Below, in pieces: positions 54,112 to 63,631 of a stretch of 64,000 bases of DNA. The notes under the pieces were generated by a model. It saw only the letters and a program-made list of their open reading frames with translations. It had not been told where the DNA came from and did no database searches. The position numbers and the translations under genes were made by a program. The DNA is from Polaromonas jejuensis NBRC 106434 (GTDB lineage: Bacteria; Pseudomonadota; Gammaproteobacteria; Burkholderiales; Burkholderiaceae_C): NCBI RefSeq assembly GCF_001598235.1, contig NZ_BCYO01000002.1, forward strand, positions 124,001 through 188,000, in the 5' to 3' direction. Each line of letters begins with the position of its first letter. The stretch's first letter is position 1.

Positions 54112-55079
54112 CAGCGGAGCGCAACGCCACACCGCCCGGAAGCGCCGAATGGCAGCAAAATCCTGAACGCAGCAACGTCTTCATGCTGCGCGTCATGACC
54201 TGGATTTCGCTGCAACTGGGTCGACGTGCGAGCCGCATCGTCTTGTACGGGATTGCGGCCTACTTTCTGGCCTTTGCTCCAAGGGCGCGCCGCATGTCGC
54301 GCAGCTACTTGCGCCGCGTGCTCAGGATGCCATCGGCGGCCGCCGTCGGCTGGCGACATCTGTTCCGGCATTTCCTGAGCTTTGCATCGGCAATCCATGA
54401 CCGGGTCTATCTGCTCAACGACCGCTTCGAGCTGTTCGACATTCGCGTTCACAACCAGGCGCTTATCGACAAGATCGTCGCCGATGGCCAGGGTGTGTTC
54501 CTGATCGGTGCCCATCTGGGAAGTTTCGAGGTGCTTCGTGCCATCGGCCGCAAGCAGCCCGGCCTGCGCGTGGCCATGGTGATGTACGAGGAAAATGCGC
54601 GCAAGATCAATGCGGCGCTAGGCGCCATCAATCCGAATGCGCAGCAGGACATCATTGCCCTCGGCCATGTCGACTCCATGATCCAGGTGCATGAGCTGCT
54701 GGCCCAGGGTACCGTCGTTGGCATGCTGGGCGACCGCTCGCTGGGAAATGACGACACGCACCCGGTTGAGTTTCTGGGCGACACGGCGGCGTTGCCGCTA
54801 GGCCCCTTCCGGATGGCTGCGATCCTGAAACGCCCGGTGCTGTTCATGACCGGGCTGTACCGCGGCGGCAATCGCTATGACATCCACTTTGAAGCCCTCG
54901 CCGACTTTTCGGAGCTGGCGCCGCGCGGCCGCGCACAGGCGGTGCAGGCGGCCATGACGCGCTATGCGGCCCTGATGGCGCAATACTGTGACAGCGCCCC
55001 CTACAACTGGTTCAATTTCTTTGACTTCTGGCGAGCCCCAGAGCCGCGTAAAAGCAGACACTCTGCAGAAATCTCCTGA
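54108..55079 (+). CDS. LpxL-like lipid acyltransferase
   Basis: A 323-aa protein of the lauroyl/myristoyl acyltransferase (LpxL/HtrB) family. The catalytic H-x4-E is seen in GAHLGSFEVLRAI near residue 136, with LGDRSLGNDD near residue 205. In the cluster it probably joins the polyene to a lipid or glycolipid anchor. One N-terminal hydrophobic stretch fits membrane attachment. ATG overlaps the dehydratase stop. Confidence 0.85.
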   Translation: MTAERNATPPGSAEWQQNPERSNVFMLRVMTWISLQLGRRASRIVLYGIAAYFLAFAPRARRMSRSYLRRVLRMPSAAAVGWRHLFRHFLSFASAIHDRVYLLNDRFELFDIRVHNQALIDKIVADGQGVFLIGAHLGSFEVLRAIGRKQPGLRVAMVMYEENARKINAALGAINPNAQQDIIALGHVDSMIQVHELLAQGTVVGMLGDRSLGNDDTHPVEFLGDTAALPLGPFRMAAILKRPVLFMTGLYRGGNRYDIHFEALADFSELAPRGRAQAVQAAMTRYAALMAQYCDSAPYNWFNFFDFWRAPEPRKSRHSAEIS

Positions 55080-55082
55080 CCC

Positions 55083-55730
55083 ATGACGCTCTTCCTTCAC
55101 CCGTCAAAACCTGCCAGCCCCTGGGCATCTTCCCGGGATCGCCTGAAGCGTCTGGCATCCGCCATCGCCGCACTCACCATCGGCCTGGCACTGGCCACGC
55201 TGAGCCAGTCGGCCTTCGCCGCCTGGGACCTCCAGCAGCTGATGGATGCGCTGGCACAGAACAAGTCCGGCCACGCCACCTTCGTGGAGAAAAAATACAT
55301 TGCCGTGCTCGAGCAACCCGTCGAGTCATCGGGAGAGCTGCTCTACACCGCACCGGACGGGCTGGAAAAACGCACGCTCAAGCCCAAGCCCGAAGCCATG
55401 GTTGTGAATGGCGGCGAGCTGCTCATAGAACGCGGGCGCCAGAAACATCGCCTGCAGTTGCAGGCCTACCCGGAACTGGCGGCCTTCATCGACAGCATTC
55501 GCGGCACCCTGGCGGGCGACCGCAAGGCGCTGGAACGCAACTACCGCCTGAGCCTGGAGGGCACGGCAGATCGCTGGACCCTGCAACTGCTGCCGCTGAA
55601 TGAAAAAATGCTGGCCGTCATACAGCGCATCAGCATCGCTGGCGCGCGCGACCAGGTACGCAGCATTGAAATCGTCCAGGCCGACGGTGACCGCTCCCTG
55701 ATGACCATCGAAAAGCTGGCGGCTCCGTGA
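55083..55730 (+). CDS. LolA-like outer-membrane carrier protein
   Basis: A 215-aa secreted protein with a long basic n-region and signal core (AIAALTIGLALATLSQSAFA, ending near residue 47). The mature part starts WDLQQLMDALAQNKSGHATF, which is the LolA-like family pattern, followed by LLYTAPDGLEKRTLKPKPE. It probably carries the polyene lipid across the periplasm to the outer membrane together with the MMPL exporter. Confidence 0.85.
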   Translation: MTLFLHPSKPASPWASSRDRLKRLASAIAALTIGLALATLSQSAFAAWDLQQLMDALAQNKSGHATFVEKKYIAVLEQPVESSGELLYTAPDGLEKRTLKPKPEAMVVNGGELLIERGRQKHRLQLQAYPELAAFIDSIRGTLAGDRKALERNYRLSLEGTADRWTLQLLPLNEKMLAVIQRISIAGARDQVRSIEIVQADGDRSLMTIEKLAAP

Positions 55731-58075
55731 TGACGCCAATCCGCCGCCACGGCATGACGGCCATCTCGCTGTGGCTGGCGTTTTTGCTCGCCTGCGGCGC
55801 CATCATCGCCCGTACGCACTTCACCACGGACCTGTCGGCGTTTCTGCCGCGTACGCCCACGCCCGAGCAGCAATTGCTGATGGATCAGCTGCGGGATGGC
55901 CTGGCCTCCCGCCTTATTCTCGTGGGCATTGAAGGTGCCGATGCGCCCAGCCGCGCCGCGCTGTCCAGGCAAATCGCCCAGCGCCTGCGCGCCGACCCGG
56001 CCTTTGTCAGCGTCAACAATGGCGAACCCGTCAACACCGAGCGCGATCGCGCCTTCCTGTTCAACAACCGCTACCTGTTGAGCCCTGCCGTGACACCGGC
56101 ACGCTTCAGCGCAGACGGCCTGCACACGGCCTTGAGCGACAGCATCGATCTGCTCGCCTCGCCTGCCGGACTGCTGGTCAAGTCCTTGCTGCCGCGCGAC
56201 CCGACCGGTGAAATGGTGCAGTTGCTCGAGCAACTGGACAGCGGCAGCCACCCCAGGCTGGTGGATGGCGCCTGGGCATCACGCGACGGCCAGCGCGCCT
56301 TGCTGCTGACGCAAACGCGCGCCGCAGGGTCCGATACCGATGCCCAGCAGCGCGCCATGGCGGCCATCCGGCAAGCCTTTGAAACGGCGCCTGGCGCCAC
56401 GCCCGCGGCCAAATTGCTGATGACCGGCCCCGGTGTGTTTTCGGTGACTTCACGCGACACCATCAAAAGCCAGGTCAGCCGCCTGTCCCTCATCAGCGTC
56501 GTGCTGATTGCGACCTTGCTGCTGCTGGTTTATCGCTCCCTCACGGCACTCGCCCTGGGCTATTTGCCCGTCATCAGCGGCGTTCTGGCGGGCATCGCAG
56601 CGGTCAGCCTGGGCTTTGGCTCGGTGCACGGCATCACGCTTGGATTTGGCACCGCGCTGATCGGGGAAGCCGTGGACTACTCCATCTATCTGTTTGTGCA
56701 ATCCGATCAGGACAATGCAGACCGGCAGAACTGGATCAAGCGCTTCTGGCCCACCATCCGGCTCGGCGTGCTGACGTCGATATTCGGCTTTGCCTCCTTG
56801 CTGATGTCCGGCTTTCCGGGCCTGGCGCAACTCGGCCTGTATTCGATTGCCGGACTGGTCAGCGCCGCCACCGTGACCCGTTTCGTGCTCCCGCATCTGC
56901 TGCCGGCAAAGTTTCGCATCCATGACGTCTCGGCGATCGGCCGCGTACTGGCCCGACTGACGCAGCGCGCCACCGCACTGCGCTGGCCGGCCGCGATCCT
57001 GTTGCTGGCGGCTTGCGCCATCCTGGTCATGCACCGCACCAGCCTGTTCGATGACAGGATATCCTCCCTAAGCCCGGTATCGCAGGCCGATGTGGCGCTC
57101 GACGAGCGTCTGCGCGCCGACATGGGGGCGCCCGATGTGCGTTATCTGGTGGTCGTTTCGGGCCCGAGCCGGGAAGCGGTTTTGCGCTCCTCCGAGCAGG
57201 TTTCCGCACTGCTGCAGGCGCAAGTCGACCAAGGCGAGCTCGCCGGATTTGAAAGCCCCAGCCGCTACCTGCCCAGCATCGCGACGCAGCGCGCACGCCA
57301 GGCCAGCCTGCCTGCGCCGGCCCAGCTGGAAACACAGCTGGCACCAGCGGTTCAGGGCCTGCCGGTACGCGCAGCACTGTTCAAGCCCTTCCTGGCCGAT
57401 GTTGACGCCGCCCGCAGCCAGCCCCTGCTGCAAGCAGCCGACCTTGAAAAGACCTCCATGGCCATGGCGATAGATGCCTTGCTCATTCAGCAAGGCCGGC
57501 AATGGCGTGCCTTGTTGCCGCTGACCGCGCCCGAGGGCCGCAACATCAATGCCAGCCGTCTTCAGGCGTCCCTAGGCGCCACCCATCTGCCCGATGTCCT
57601 GTTTGTCGACATGAAGGCCGAGTCGGATCATCTGTATTCCGGCTACCTGCGTGAAGCCGTCCTGCTCTCGCTCGGCGGCGTGCTCGCCATTGTCGGACTG
57701 CTGCTACTGGTATTTCGCTCGCCCCTGCGCGTGGTGCGGGTCATCTCGCCGCTTGTGGCCTCCGTCATCACCGTCACGGCGGGATTGGCCGTGTTTGGCC
57801 AGCAGCTGATGATTCTGCACCTGGTGGGCTTGCTGCTGGTGGTCGCGGTGGGCTCGAATTACGCCCTGTTCTTTGACAGGCCGGATCCGGGCATGCCGAT
57901 CTCGCCCCGCACGCTGGTGTCCATGCTGTTTGCCAACCTCACCACTGTTGCAGGTTTTGGCCTGCTGGCGTTTTCCAATGTATCGATACTGCAGGCCATG
58001 GGCGTCACCGTGGCGCCTGGCGTTATTCTGGCGCTGATGTATTCAGCGATTTTCACCCCTCATCCCGATGCGTAA
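55730..58075 (+). CDS. MMPL/RND-superfamily exporter
   Basis: A 781-aa inner-membrane exporter with two repeats of six helices and large periplasmic loops, the MMPL pattern. Helix 1 lies at residues 10-28, a first helical block at about 245-400 (LGFGTALIGEAVDYSIYLF) and a second at about 640-775 (VVAVGSNYALFFDRPDPG). The acidic residues within helices fit proton coupling. It should flip or export the finished lipid. A GTG one codon earlier is also possible; both overlap the LolA-like stop. Confidence 0.88.
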   Translation: MTPIRRHGMTAISLWLAFLLACGAIIARTHFTTDLSAFLPRTPTPEQQLLMDQLRDGLASRLILVGIEGADAPSRAALSRQIAQRLRADPAFVSVNNGEPVNTERDRAFLFNNRYLLSPAVTPARFSADGLHTALSDSIDLLASPAGLLVKSLLPRDPTGEMVQLLEQLDSGSHPRLVDGAWASRDGQRALLLTQTRAAGSDTDAQQRAMAAIRQAFETAPGATPAAKLLMTGPGVFSVTSRDTIKSQVSRLSLISVVLIATLLLLVYRSLTALALGYLPVISGVLAGIAAVSLGFGSVHGITLGFGTALIGEAVDYSIYLFVQSDQDNADRQNWIKRFWPTIRLGVLTSIFGFASLLMSGFPGLAQLGLYSIAGLVSAATVTRFVLPHLLPAKFRIHDVSAIGRVLARLTQRATALRWPAAILLLAACAILVMHRTSLFDDRISSLSPVSQADVALDERLRADMGAPDVRYLVVVSGPSREAVLRSSEQVSALLQAQVDQGELAGFESPSRYLPSIATQRARQASLPAPAQLETQLAPAVQGLPVRAALFKPFLADVDAARSQPLLQAADLEKTSMAMAIDALLIQQGRQWRALLPLTAPEGRNINASRLQASLGATHLPDVLFVDMKAESDHLYSGYLREAVLLSLGGVLAIVGLLLLVFRSPLRVVRVISPLVASVITVTAGLAVFGQQLMILHLVGLLLVVAVGSNYALFFDRPDPGMPISPRTLVSMLFANLTTVAGFGLLAFSNVSILQAMGVTVAPGVILALMYSAIFTPHPDA

Positions 58076-58871
58076 ATCACGCTGGCAGCCCACACCCTTG
58101 GTATATGCATCTGCCGCGCTGCATATGCTGGCCCTGGTGGCTGTCATCGCAGTTCCCGGCCAATGGCGCTGGGCGCTGGGCGCCGTGGTGCTCAACCATC
58201 TGCTCATCGCGGCGATCGGCCTCTGGCCGCGCAGCCACTGGCTGGGGCCGAACTGGACCCGGCTGCCCGCCGCCGCCACGGCGAGAAATGAAATCGCGCT
58301 GACCATTGATGATGGCCCCGATCCGGACGTCACCCCGCAGGTGCTGGATTTGCTGGACCGGTATGCGGCCAAGGCGACCTTTTTCTGCATCGGTGAAAAA
58401 GTCGCACGCTACCCGGATTTATGCCGGGAAATCGTGCGCCGCGGCCATGCCGTGGAAAATCATAGCCAGCAGCATCGCCATCATTTTTCATTGATGGGCC
58501 CGCGCGCCATGCTGCGTGAAGTGCAAGCCGCACAAGACACGCTGACGACGATTTCCGGTCAGCGCCCCCAGTTCTTTCGCGCCCCTGCCGGCTTGCGCAA
58601 CCCTTTTCTCGACCCGGTGCTTCATCGACTCGGGCTGCTACTGGCCAGTTGGTCGGCGCGCGGTTTCGATACCCGGGTCGGCGACGCCGGGCGCGTTAAA
58701 CACAAGCTGCTGCTGGGCCTGCGCGCGGGCGCCATTTTGCTGCTGCACGATGGCCATGCCGCGCGTACCGACCGTGGCAGCCCGGTCATTCTCGAAGTGC
58801 TGCCCGAGCTGCTGGCGTCCGCTGCGGCCGCCCGATTGCGTACCGTGACCTTGCGACAGGCTCTTTCATGA
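58068..58871 (+). CDS. NodB-type polysaccharide deacetylase
   Basis: A 267-aa protein with two N-terminal helices (residues 12-50) and a NodB carbohydrate-esterase-4 domain. Motif 1 is LTIDDGPDPD near residue 78 (both Asp present), motif 2 is the His pair in ENHSQQHRHHF near residue 128, and motif 3 is FFRAPAG near residue 165. It should remove N-acetyl groups from a sugar or glycolipid on the membrane. This activity is not part of the aryl polyene core and is one of two insertions here. Confidence 0.87.
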   Translation: MRKSRWQPTPLVYASAALHMLALVAVIAVPGQWRWALGAVVLNHLLIAAIGLWPRSHWLGPNWTRLPAAATARNEIALTIDDGPDPDVTPQVLDLLDRYAAKATFFCIGEKVARYPDLCREIVRRGHAVENHSQQHRHHFSLMGPRAMLREVQAAQDTLTTISGQRPQFFRAPAGLRNPFLDPVLHRLGLLLASWSARGFDTRVGDAGRVKHKLLLGLRAGAILLLHDGHAARTDRGSPVILEVLPELLASAAAARLRTVTLRQALS

Positions 58872-59566
58872 GCACCGGGCAGGCCGGTCATGAGCCATGG
58901 CATCGGCAGGCCGCGAAGGTCATACCCAAGAACTTTTATTTGAAAAGTATCGGAACGACTCTTTTCATCAGCCTTTTTTTCGGCGCCTACTTTTACTTGC
59001 TCAAACACCCCGCCTACCCGACCACGGTAATGCCCACCACCTGGCTGGATCGCCTCATCGGCTTTCAGCCCCTGGCGCTGCCCGTGTACCTGTCGCTGTG
59101 GGTCTACGTTTCCCTGCCGCCCTTGTTTTTGGCGAGCCGGCGCGAACTCTATAAGTACGGCCTGGCGATGGCGCTGACCTGCCTGGCAGGGCTGACCATT
59201 TTTTATTTCTGGCCTACGGCCGCACCCGCTGCCGATATCGACTGGGCGCGGTATCCCGGCATGGATTTCCTGAAGAACATGGATGCCTCGGGCAATGCCT
59301 GCCCATCCCTTCATGTCGCCACAGCCGTTTTTTCGGGCATCTGGTTACATCACTTACTTCATCGCCTGGGCGGGCCCCTGTGGCTGCTTTTGCTCAACGG
59401 AATATGGTGTATCGCCATCGTCTACGCCACATTGGCCACACGCCAGCATGTCGCCGTGGACATGTGGGCCGGTCTCGTGCTTGGGGCGCTGGCGGCCGGC
59501 CTGTCCTTGCGTCAACAGCTGCGCGCGAAGGTCGCGGCACAAGTCCGCCACCACCCCTCTGTTTGA
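58868..59566 (+). CDS. PAP2-family membrane phosphatase
   Basis: A 232-aa membrane protein with about six helices. The phosphatase motifs are CPSLHVATAVFSG near residue 143 and ATRQHVAVDMWAG near residue 192, giving the catalytic His pair and Asp; the first motif (KxxxxxxRP) is not evident. It would remove a phosphate from a lipid phosphate or pyrophosphate. Its ATG overlaps the deacetylase stop, so the two are made together. The next gene starts 45 bp later, the widest gap in the block. Confidence 0.85.
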   Translation: MSTGQAGHEPWHRQAAKVIPKNFYLKSIGTTLFISLFFGAYFYLLKHPAYPTTVMPTTWLDRLIGFQPLALPVYLSLWVYVSLPPLFLASRRELYKYGLAMALTCLAGLTIFYFWPTAAPAADIDWARYPGMDFLKNMDASGNACPSLHVATAVFSGIWLHHLLHRLGGPLWLLLLNGIWCIAIVYATLATRQHVAVDMWAGLVLGALAAGLSLRQQLRAKVAAQVRHHPSV

Positions 59567-59611
59567 CCCGGACTTACCGCCTGCTTTTGCTAAAGTACCG
59601 CCTTATTTAGA

Positions 59612-60823
59612 TTGGTTTTCTCTCTGTACCCGCTCTGGCTTTCCCATTTCACCGCGACCAGCGGCATCGGCTGCGGTCTCCAGCAGACCCTCGCCGCGCT
59701 ACGCCAGCACCGCGGCGGCTTGCGGCCCTGTGCGTTTGACACGGTAGATCTGGCCACATTTGTTGGCGAGGTCGCAGGTGTCGATGCCGTGCAGCTTCCC
59801 GCGCATCTGGCCGACTTTGATTGCCGCAACAACCGGCTCGCCTTGCTGGGCTTGATGCAGGACGGCTTTGCCGAGGCGGTCGCCGCCGCCAGCCAAAAAT
59901 ATGGCGCGCAACGCATTGGCGTATTTATCGGCACCAGCACCTCCGGCATTCTGCAAACCGAGCTGGCTTACCGTCGGCGCGGCCCGGTGAGCGGTGCACT
60001 CCCCGCCGATTTTATTTATGGCACCACGCACAATACCTTCTCCGTCGCCGATTTCACGCGCCACTATTTCGGACTGACCGGCCCGGCCGCCGTGGTCTCA
60101 TCGGCCTGCTCCTCCAGCGCCAAGGTATTTGGCTCGGCCCGCCGCATGATCGCCGCGGGACTGATAGACGCGGCAGTGGTGGGCGGGGTGGATTCGCTGT
60201 GCCTGACGACCTTGTATGGCTTCAATTCCCTGGGCCTGATTTCCGCACAGCCCTGCCGCCCGTTCGACGCCGCGCGCGACGGCATTTCCATTGGCGAGGC
60301 GGCGGCGTTCGCCCTGCTGGAGCGCGTGCCGGAGCAGCCGGATGAGCATGCCGTACTGCTGCTGGGGGTGGGCGAATCCAGCGACGCCTACCACATGTCA
60401 TCCCCCCATCCCGAGGGCCTTGGCGCGCAGATGGCGATGCAGGATGCACTGGAAATGGCCGGCCTCGGCGCGGCCGATATGGATTACATCAACCTGCATG
60501 GCACCGCCACGCCAAGCAACGATGCGGCCGAGGCCAAGGCCGTTGCGGCGCTGTTCGGATCGGCCACACCGTGCAGTTCCACCAAAGGCGCTACCGGACA
60601 CACGCTGGGTGCGGCGGGCGGCCTGGAGGCGGTGATCTGCGCGCTGGCACTGCAACATGGCCTGCTGCCGGGTGGTGTGAATACACAGCGCCCCGATCCG
60701 GCGCTGCCGCTCAATTACCTGCAGGAAAATCTTGAGCAGCCGGTTTCCTATGTGCTCAGCAATTCGTTTGGCTTTGGCGGCACCAACTGCAGCCTGGTGC
60801 TTGGACGCGGCAGAGGCCATTAA
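59612..60823 (+). CDS. Beta-ketoacyl-ACP synthase (condensing)
   Basis: A 403-aa FabF-like ketosynthase that elongates the polyene. The triad is complete: Cys in VVSSACSSSAK near residue 166, His in NLHGTATPSND near 295 and His in KGATGHTLGAAG near 331. The end FGFGGTNCSLVLG is typical. The start appears to be TTG at 59612, since no ATG fits the family N-terminus (LWLSHFTATSGIG). Its partner ketosynthase-like gene follows directly. Confidence 0.9.
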   Translation: MVFSLYPLWLSHFTATSGIGCGLQQTLAALRQHRGGLRPCAFDTVDLATFVGEVAGVDAVQLPAHLADFDCRNNRLALLGLMQDGFAEAVAAASQKYGAQRIGVFIGTSTSGILQTELAYRRRGPVSGALPADFIYGTTHNTFSVADFTRHYFGLTGPAAVVSSACSSSAKVFGSARRMIAAGLIDAAVVGGVDSLCLTTLYGFNSLGLISAQPCRPFDAARDGISIGEAAAFALLERVPEQPDEHAVLLLGVGESSDAYHMSSPHPEGLGAQMAMQDALEMAGLGAADMDYINLHGTATPSNDAAEAKAVAALFGSATPCSSTKGATGHTLGAAGGLEAVICALALQHGLLPGGVNTQRPDPALPLNYLQENLEQPVSYVLSNSFGFGGTNCSLVLGRGRGH

Positions 60824-60824
60824 C

Positions 60825-61622
60825 ATGCACGCACTCACCGCCTACATTGAAGGCATAGGCCTCTTGGGACCTGGTCTCAATGGCTGGCCTGGCAGCCTGG
60901 CCCTGCTCACCGGGCAACAAGCCTATCAGCCCCATCCAACGCTATTGCCGCCGCCGCTCAGCCTGCCTGCGGCAGAACGCCGGCGCAGCAGCAGCATCGT
61001 CAAGCTGACGCTGGCCACCGGCCTGGAGGCTGTGGCCGCAGCCGGGCAGGACGCAGCCCAGCTGCCATGCGTATTTTCCGCCTCCAGCGGCGATGGCTAC
61101 AACTGCCACGAAATCTGCCAGATGCTGGCCTCCGACGATAGACAGATATCTCCCACCCGCTTCCACAATTCGGTACACAACGCCGCGGCGGGCTATTGGA
61201 GCATCGCCACCGGCGCGATGACCGCCTCGTCGGTGTTGTGCGCGTTTGACGCGAGTTTCGGCGCCGGCTTGCTGGAGGCGCTTGCCCAGGTGGTCGTCGA
61301 CAACAGACGCAGCCTGCTGCTGGCCTGCGACACCCCTTATCCCCAACCCCTGCATGGCGCCCGCCCCATCCCGGATGCATTCGGCGTGGCCCTGGTGCTG
61401 GCACCCCGGCGCAGCGCGCAGGCCCTGGCGAAAATCAGCGTCAGCCTGAGCGATGCGGCTGCGGAGCGGCTTGACGATGCCGCGCTGGAAACCCTGCGCA
61501 TGACCATTCCCGCAGCGCGCAGCCTGCCCTTGCTGCGCCGGATTGCGCAAGGCCAGGCGGCCCATGTGGTGCTTGACTACCTGGACAGCGCGCGCCTGGC
61601 CCTGGACATCTCCCCATGCTAG
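60825..61622 (+). CDS. Ketosynthase-like chain-length factor
   Basis: A 265-aa protein related to the N-terminal half of ketosynthases (the beta-ketoacyl synthase-like N-terminal family). FHNSVHNAAAGYWSIATG near residue 112 is typical, and the nucleophilic Cys of active enzymes is missing. It is probably the inactive partner that pairs with the upstream synthase and sets chain length. It starts just after the upstream stop, and its own stop overlaps the next gene. Confidence 0.82.
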   Translation: MHALTAYIEGIGLLGPGLNGWPGSLALLTGQQAYQPHPTLLPPPLSLPAAERRRSSSIVKLTLATGLEAVAAAGQDAAQLPCVFSASSGDGYNCHEICQMLASDDRQISPTRFHNSVHNAAAGYWSIATGAMTASSVLCAFDASFGAGLLEALAQVVVDNRRSLLLACDTPYPQPLHGARPIPDAFGVALVLAPRRSAQALAKISVSLSDAAAERLDDAALETLRMTIPAARSLPLLRRIAQGQAAHVVLDYLDSARLALDISPC

Positions 61623-62083
61623 ACCACGCCTGGATTGCCGGCCATATCCCGCATCAGGGCAGCATGTGTTTGCTCGATCAGGTGGTGCACTGGGACAGCC
61701 AGCGGATCCAGTGCCGCGCCGGCAGCCACCGCAGCGCAGACAACCCGCTGCGTTCACGCCACCAGCTTGGTGCCGCCTGCGGGATTGAATATGCGGCGCA
61801 GGCCATGGCGGTGCACGGCGCCCTGCTGGCCCCCGCAGACAGCAGTCGCCCGCGTGCCGGTTTTCTTGTGAGCGTGCGCGGCACGACCCTGCACGTGTCG
61901 CGACTGGATGACATAGCCGCCGATCTCGACATTGAAGCCAATTGCCTCAGCAGCGGCGATGGTCACATCCTGTACCAGTTCAGTCTTCATGCCGCCGGGC
62001 GCCTGCTTCTTGACGGCCGTGCTGCCGTGGTCGTGAACGCCGACGGCACTGCCTCCCCATTACCTTCAGGAGACACCCCATGA
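61616..62083 (+). CDS. ApeP-like 3-hydroxyacyl-ACP dehydratase
   Basis: A 155-aa hotdog-fold protein. GHIPHQGSMCLLDQVVHWD near residue 9 and ACGIEYAAQAMAVHG near residue 55 match the second dehydratase of aryl polyene clusters, thought to pair with the ApeI-like one. The start overlaps the previous stop and the end overlaps fabG by four bases (ATGA). Confidence 0.85.
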   Translation: MLDHAWIAGHIPHQGSMCLLDQVVHWDSQRIQCRAGSHRSADNPLRSRHQLGAACGIEYAAQAMAVHGALLAPADSSRPRAGFLVSVRGTTLHVSRLDDIAADLDIEANCLSSGDGHILYQFSLHAAGRLLLDGRAAVVVNADGTASPLPSGDTP

Positions 62084-62799
62084 AACACGCGCTGGTCACG
62101 GGCGGCAGCGGCGGCATCGGTGCCGCCGTTTGCCGGCGCCTGGCTGCAGAGGGTTGCCATGTCTTGATCCACGCCCATCGCGGGGTCGATGCGGCGCAGG
62201 CGCTGGCGGATGACATCAGCGCTCAGGGCGGCAGCGCGCAGGTGCTGGTGTTTGATGTGACGGACCGGGCCGCTACGGCTGACGCGCTTCATCCATTGCT
62301 GGAAAACCAGCCCATCCAGATTCTGGTCAACAACGCCGGCATCCATGACGACGCCGTATTTCCCGGCATGCGTGATGCACAGTGGCATCGCGTCATCGAC
62401 GTGTCGCTGCACGGCTTTTTTAACGTCACCCAGCCCTTGATGATGCCGATGATACGCACGCGCTGGGGGCGCATCATCAACATCACCTCGGTGGCCGGCA
62501 TCGTCGGCAACCGCGGCCAGGTGAACTACTCGGCGGCCAAGGGCGCGCTGCATTCCGCCACCAAGTCGCTCTCGCTGGAAGTGGCCAGCCGCGGCATCAC
62601 CGTCAATGCCGTGGCGCCCGGCATCATCACGACGCCCATGAGCCAGCACAGCTTTGATGCGCCCACCATTGCCCAGCTGGTTCCGATGAAGCGCGCCGGC
62701 CGGCCCGAGGAAGTGGCCGACCTGGTGAGTTTTCTGGCCTCGGAGCGCGCGGCCTATATCAGCGGCCAGGTGATCTCGATCAACGGCGGGATGGTGTAG
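62080..62799 (+). CDS. 3-oxoacyl-ACP reductase, FabG-like
   Basis: A 239-aa short-chain dehydrogenase. The NADP-binding loop is VTGGSGGIGAAV near residue 6, NNAG near residue 86, the catalytic Ser in ITSVAG near 135 and Tyr-x3-Lys in VNYSAAKGAL near 150. It reduces the beta-keto group after each condensation in the cluster. It is the last plus-strand gene; a third ketosynthase usually found after it is absent from the window. Confidence 0.92.
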   Translation: MKHALVTGGSGGIGAAVCRRLAAEGCHVLIHAHRGVDAAQALADDISAQGGSAQVLVFDVTDRAATADALHPLLENQPIQILVNNAGIHDDAVFPGMRDAQWHRVIDVSLHGFFNVTQPLMMPMIRTRWGRIINITSVAGIVGNRGQVNYSAAKGALHSATKSLSLEVASRGITVNAVAPGIITTPMSQHSFDAPTIAQLVPMKRAGRPEEVADLVSFLASERAAYISGQVISINGGMV

Positions 62800-62818
62800 C
62801 TGGCTGCGTACAGGTGTA

Positions 62819-63592
62819 TCAGCCGCCTTTGATGCGCCGCGCGAGCAACAGCGGCAGGCGCAGCACAAAGCCTAAAAACAGCCGGCTGTGCATCCAGGTG
62901 AGCAGGAGGTTGTCGCGCAGGTAGTTGAAATGCGAGACGCCGCCTTCATCGGCGCGAAAGTAGCGCACCGTCGCGGGCAGATTGACAGGCTTGACGCCGC
63001 GCCAGCACATGCGCACGACGGCCTCGGGGTCAAAATCGAAACGGCGCATCCAGCGCTGGCCATGCATGACGCGCCGCAGCGGCTCAATCGGATAGACACG
63101 AAAACCGAACAGCGAATCGCCAATGCCCGCCCAAAGCGTTTCAAGATTGGCCCAGCCGTTGGAGACCTTGCGGCCGTTGACGCGCAGGCGCGGCGCGTCG
63201 GCGGCAAACACCGGCAATCCCAGCACCATGACCGCCGGCTGGCCGGCGGAAGCGGCCATGAAATCGGGAATCAGGTGCGCCGGGTGCTGGCCATCGGAGT
63301 CCATGGTCAGCACATGCGTGAAGCCCTGCGCGGCGGCCAGATCCAGCCCCTGCAGCACGGCAGCGCCCTTGCCGACGTTGTGCGGCAAAACGATCACCCG
63401 CAAACCTTCATCCTGCGCCGCCATGGCCAGCAGACCTTCGGCGCTGCCGTCGGTGCTGCCGTCCACTACCACCCAGACCGGCGTCCACTGCGCGCGTGCC
63501 GAGCGCACCGTTTCATACACCTTGGGGCCAGGGTTGTAGCTGGGAATCAGGACCATATGCGTACTGGACGCGCTGGGTGGGTAGGCATTCAT
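62819..63592 (-). CDS. GT2-family glycosyltransferase
   Basis: A 257-aa GT-A-fold enzyme. MVLIPSYNPGPKVYETVR near residue 13 starts the fold, VVDGSTDGS lies near 42 and the metal-binding TMDSDGQHP near 94. The last 30 residues form an amphipathic or membrane-attached end. Aryl polyene clusters encode such an enzyme, and it may glycosylate the lipid. Here it is convergent with fabG rather than part of the plus-strand chain. The acyltransferase upstream on its own strand is probably in the same transcript. Confidence 0.87.
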   Translation of the reverse strand: MNAYPPSASSTHMVLIPSYNPGPKVYETVRSARAQWTPVWVVVDGSTDGSAEGLLAMAAQDEGLRVIVLPHNVGKGAAVLQGLDLAAAQGFTHVLTMDSDGQHPAHLIPDFMAASAGQPAVMVLGLPVFAADAPRLRVNGRKVSNGWANLETLWAGIGDSLFGFRVYPIEPLRRVMHGQRWMRRFDFDPEAVVRMCWRGVKPVNLPATVRYFRADEGGVSHFNYLRDNLLLTWMHSRLFLGFVLRLPLLLARRIKGG

Positions 63593-63631
63593 GGCATCTG
63601 GGCAGGATAAAAAGGCAGACAGGCGCTCAGC

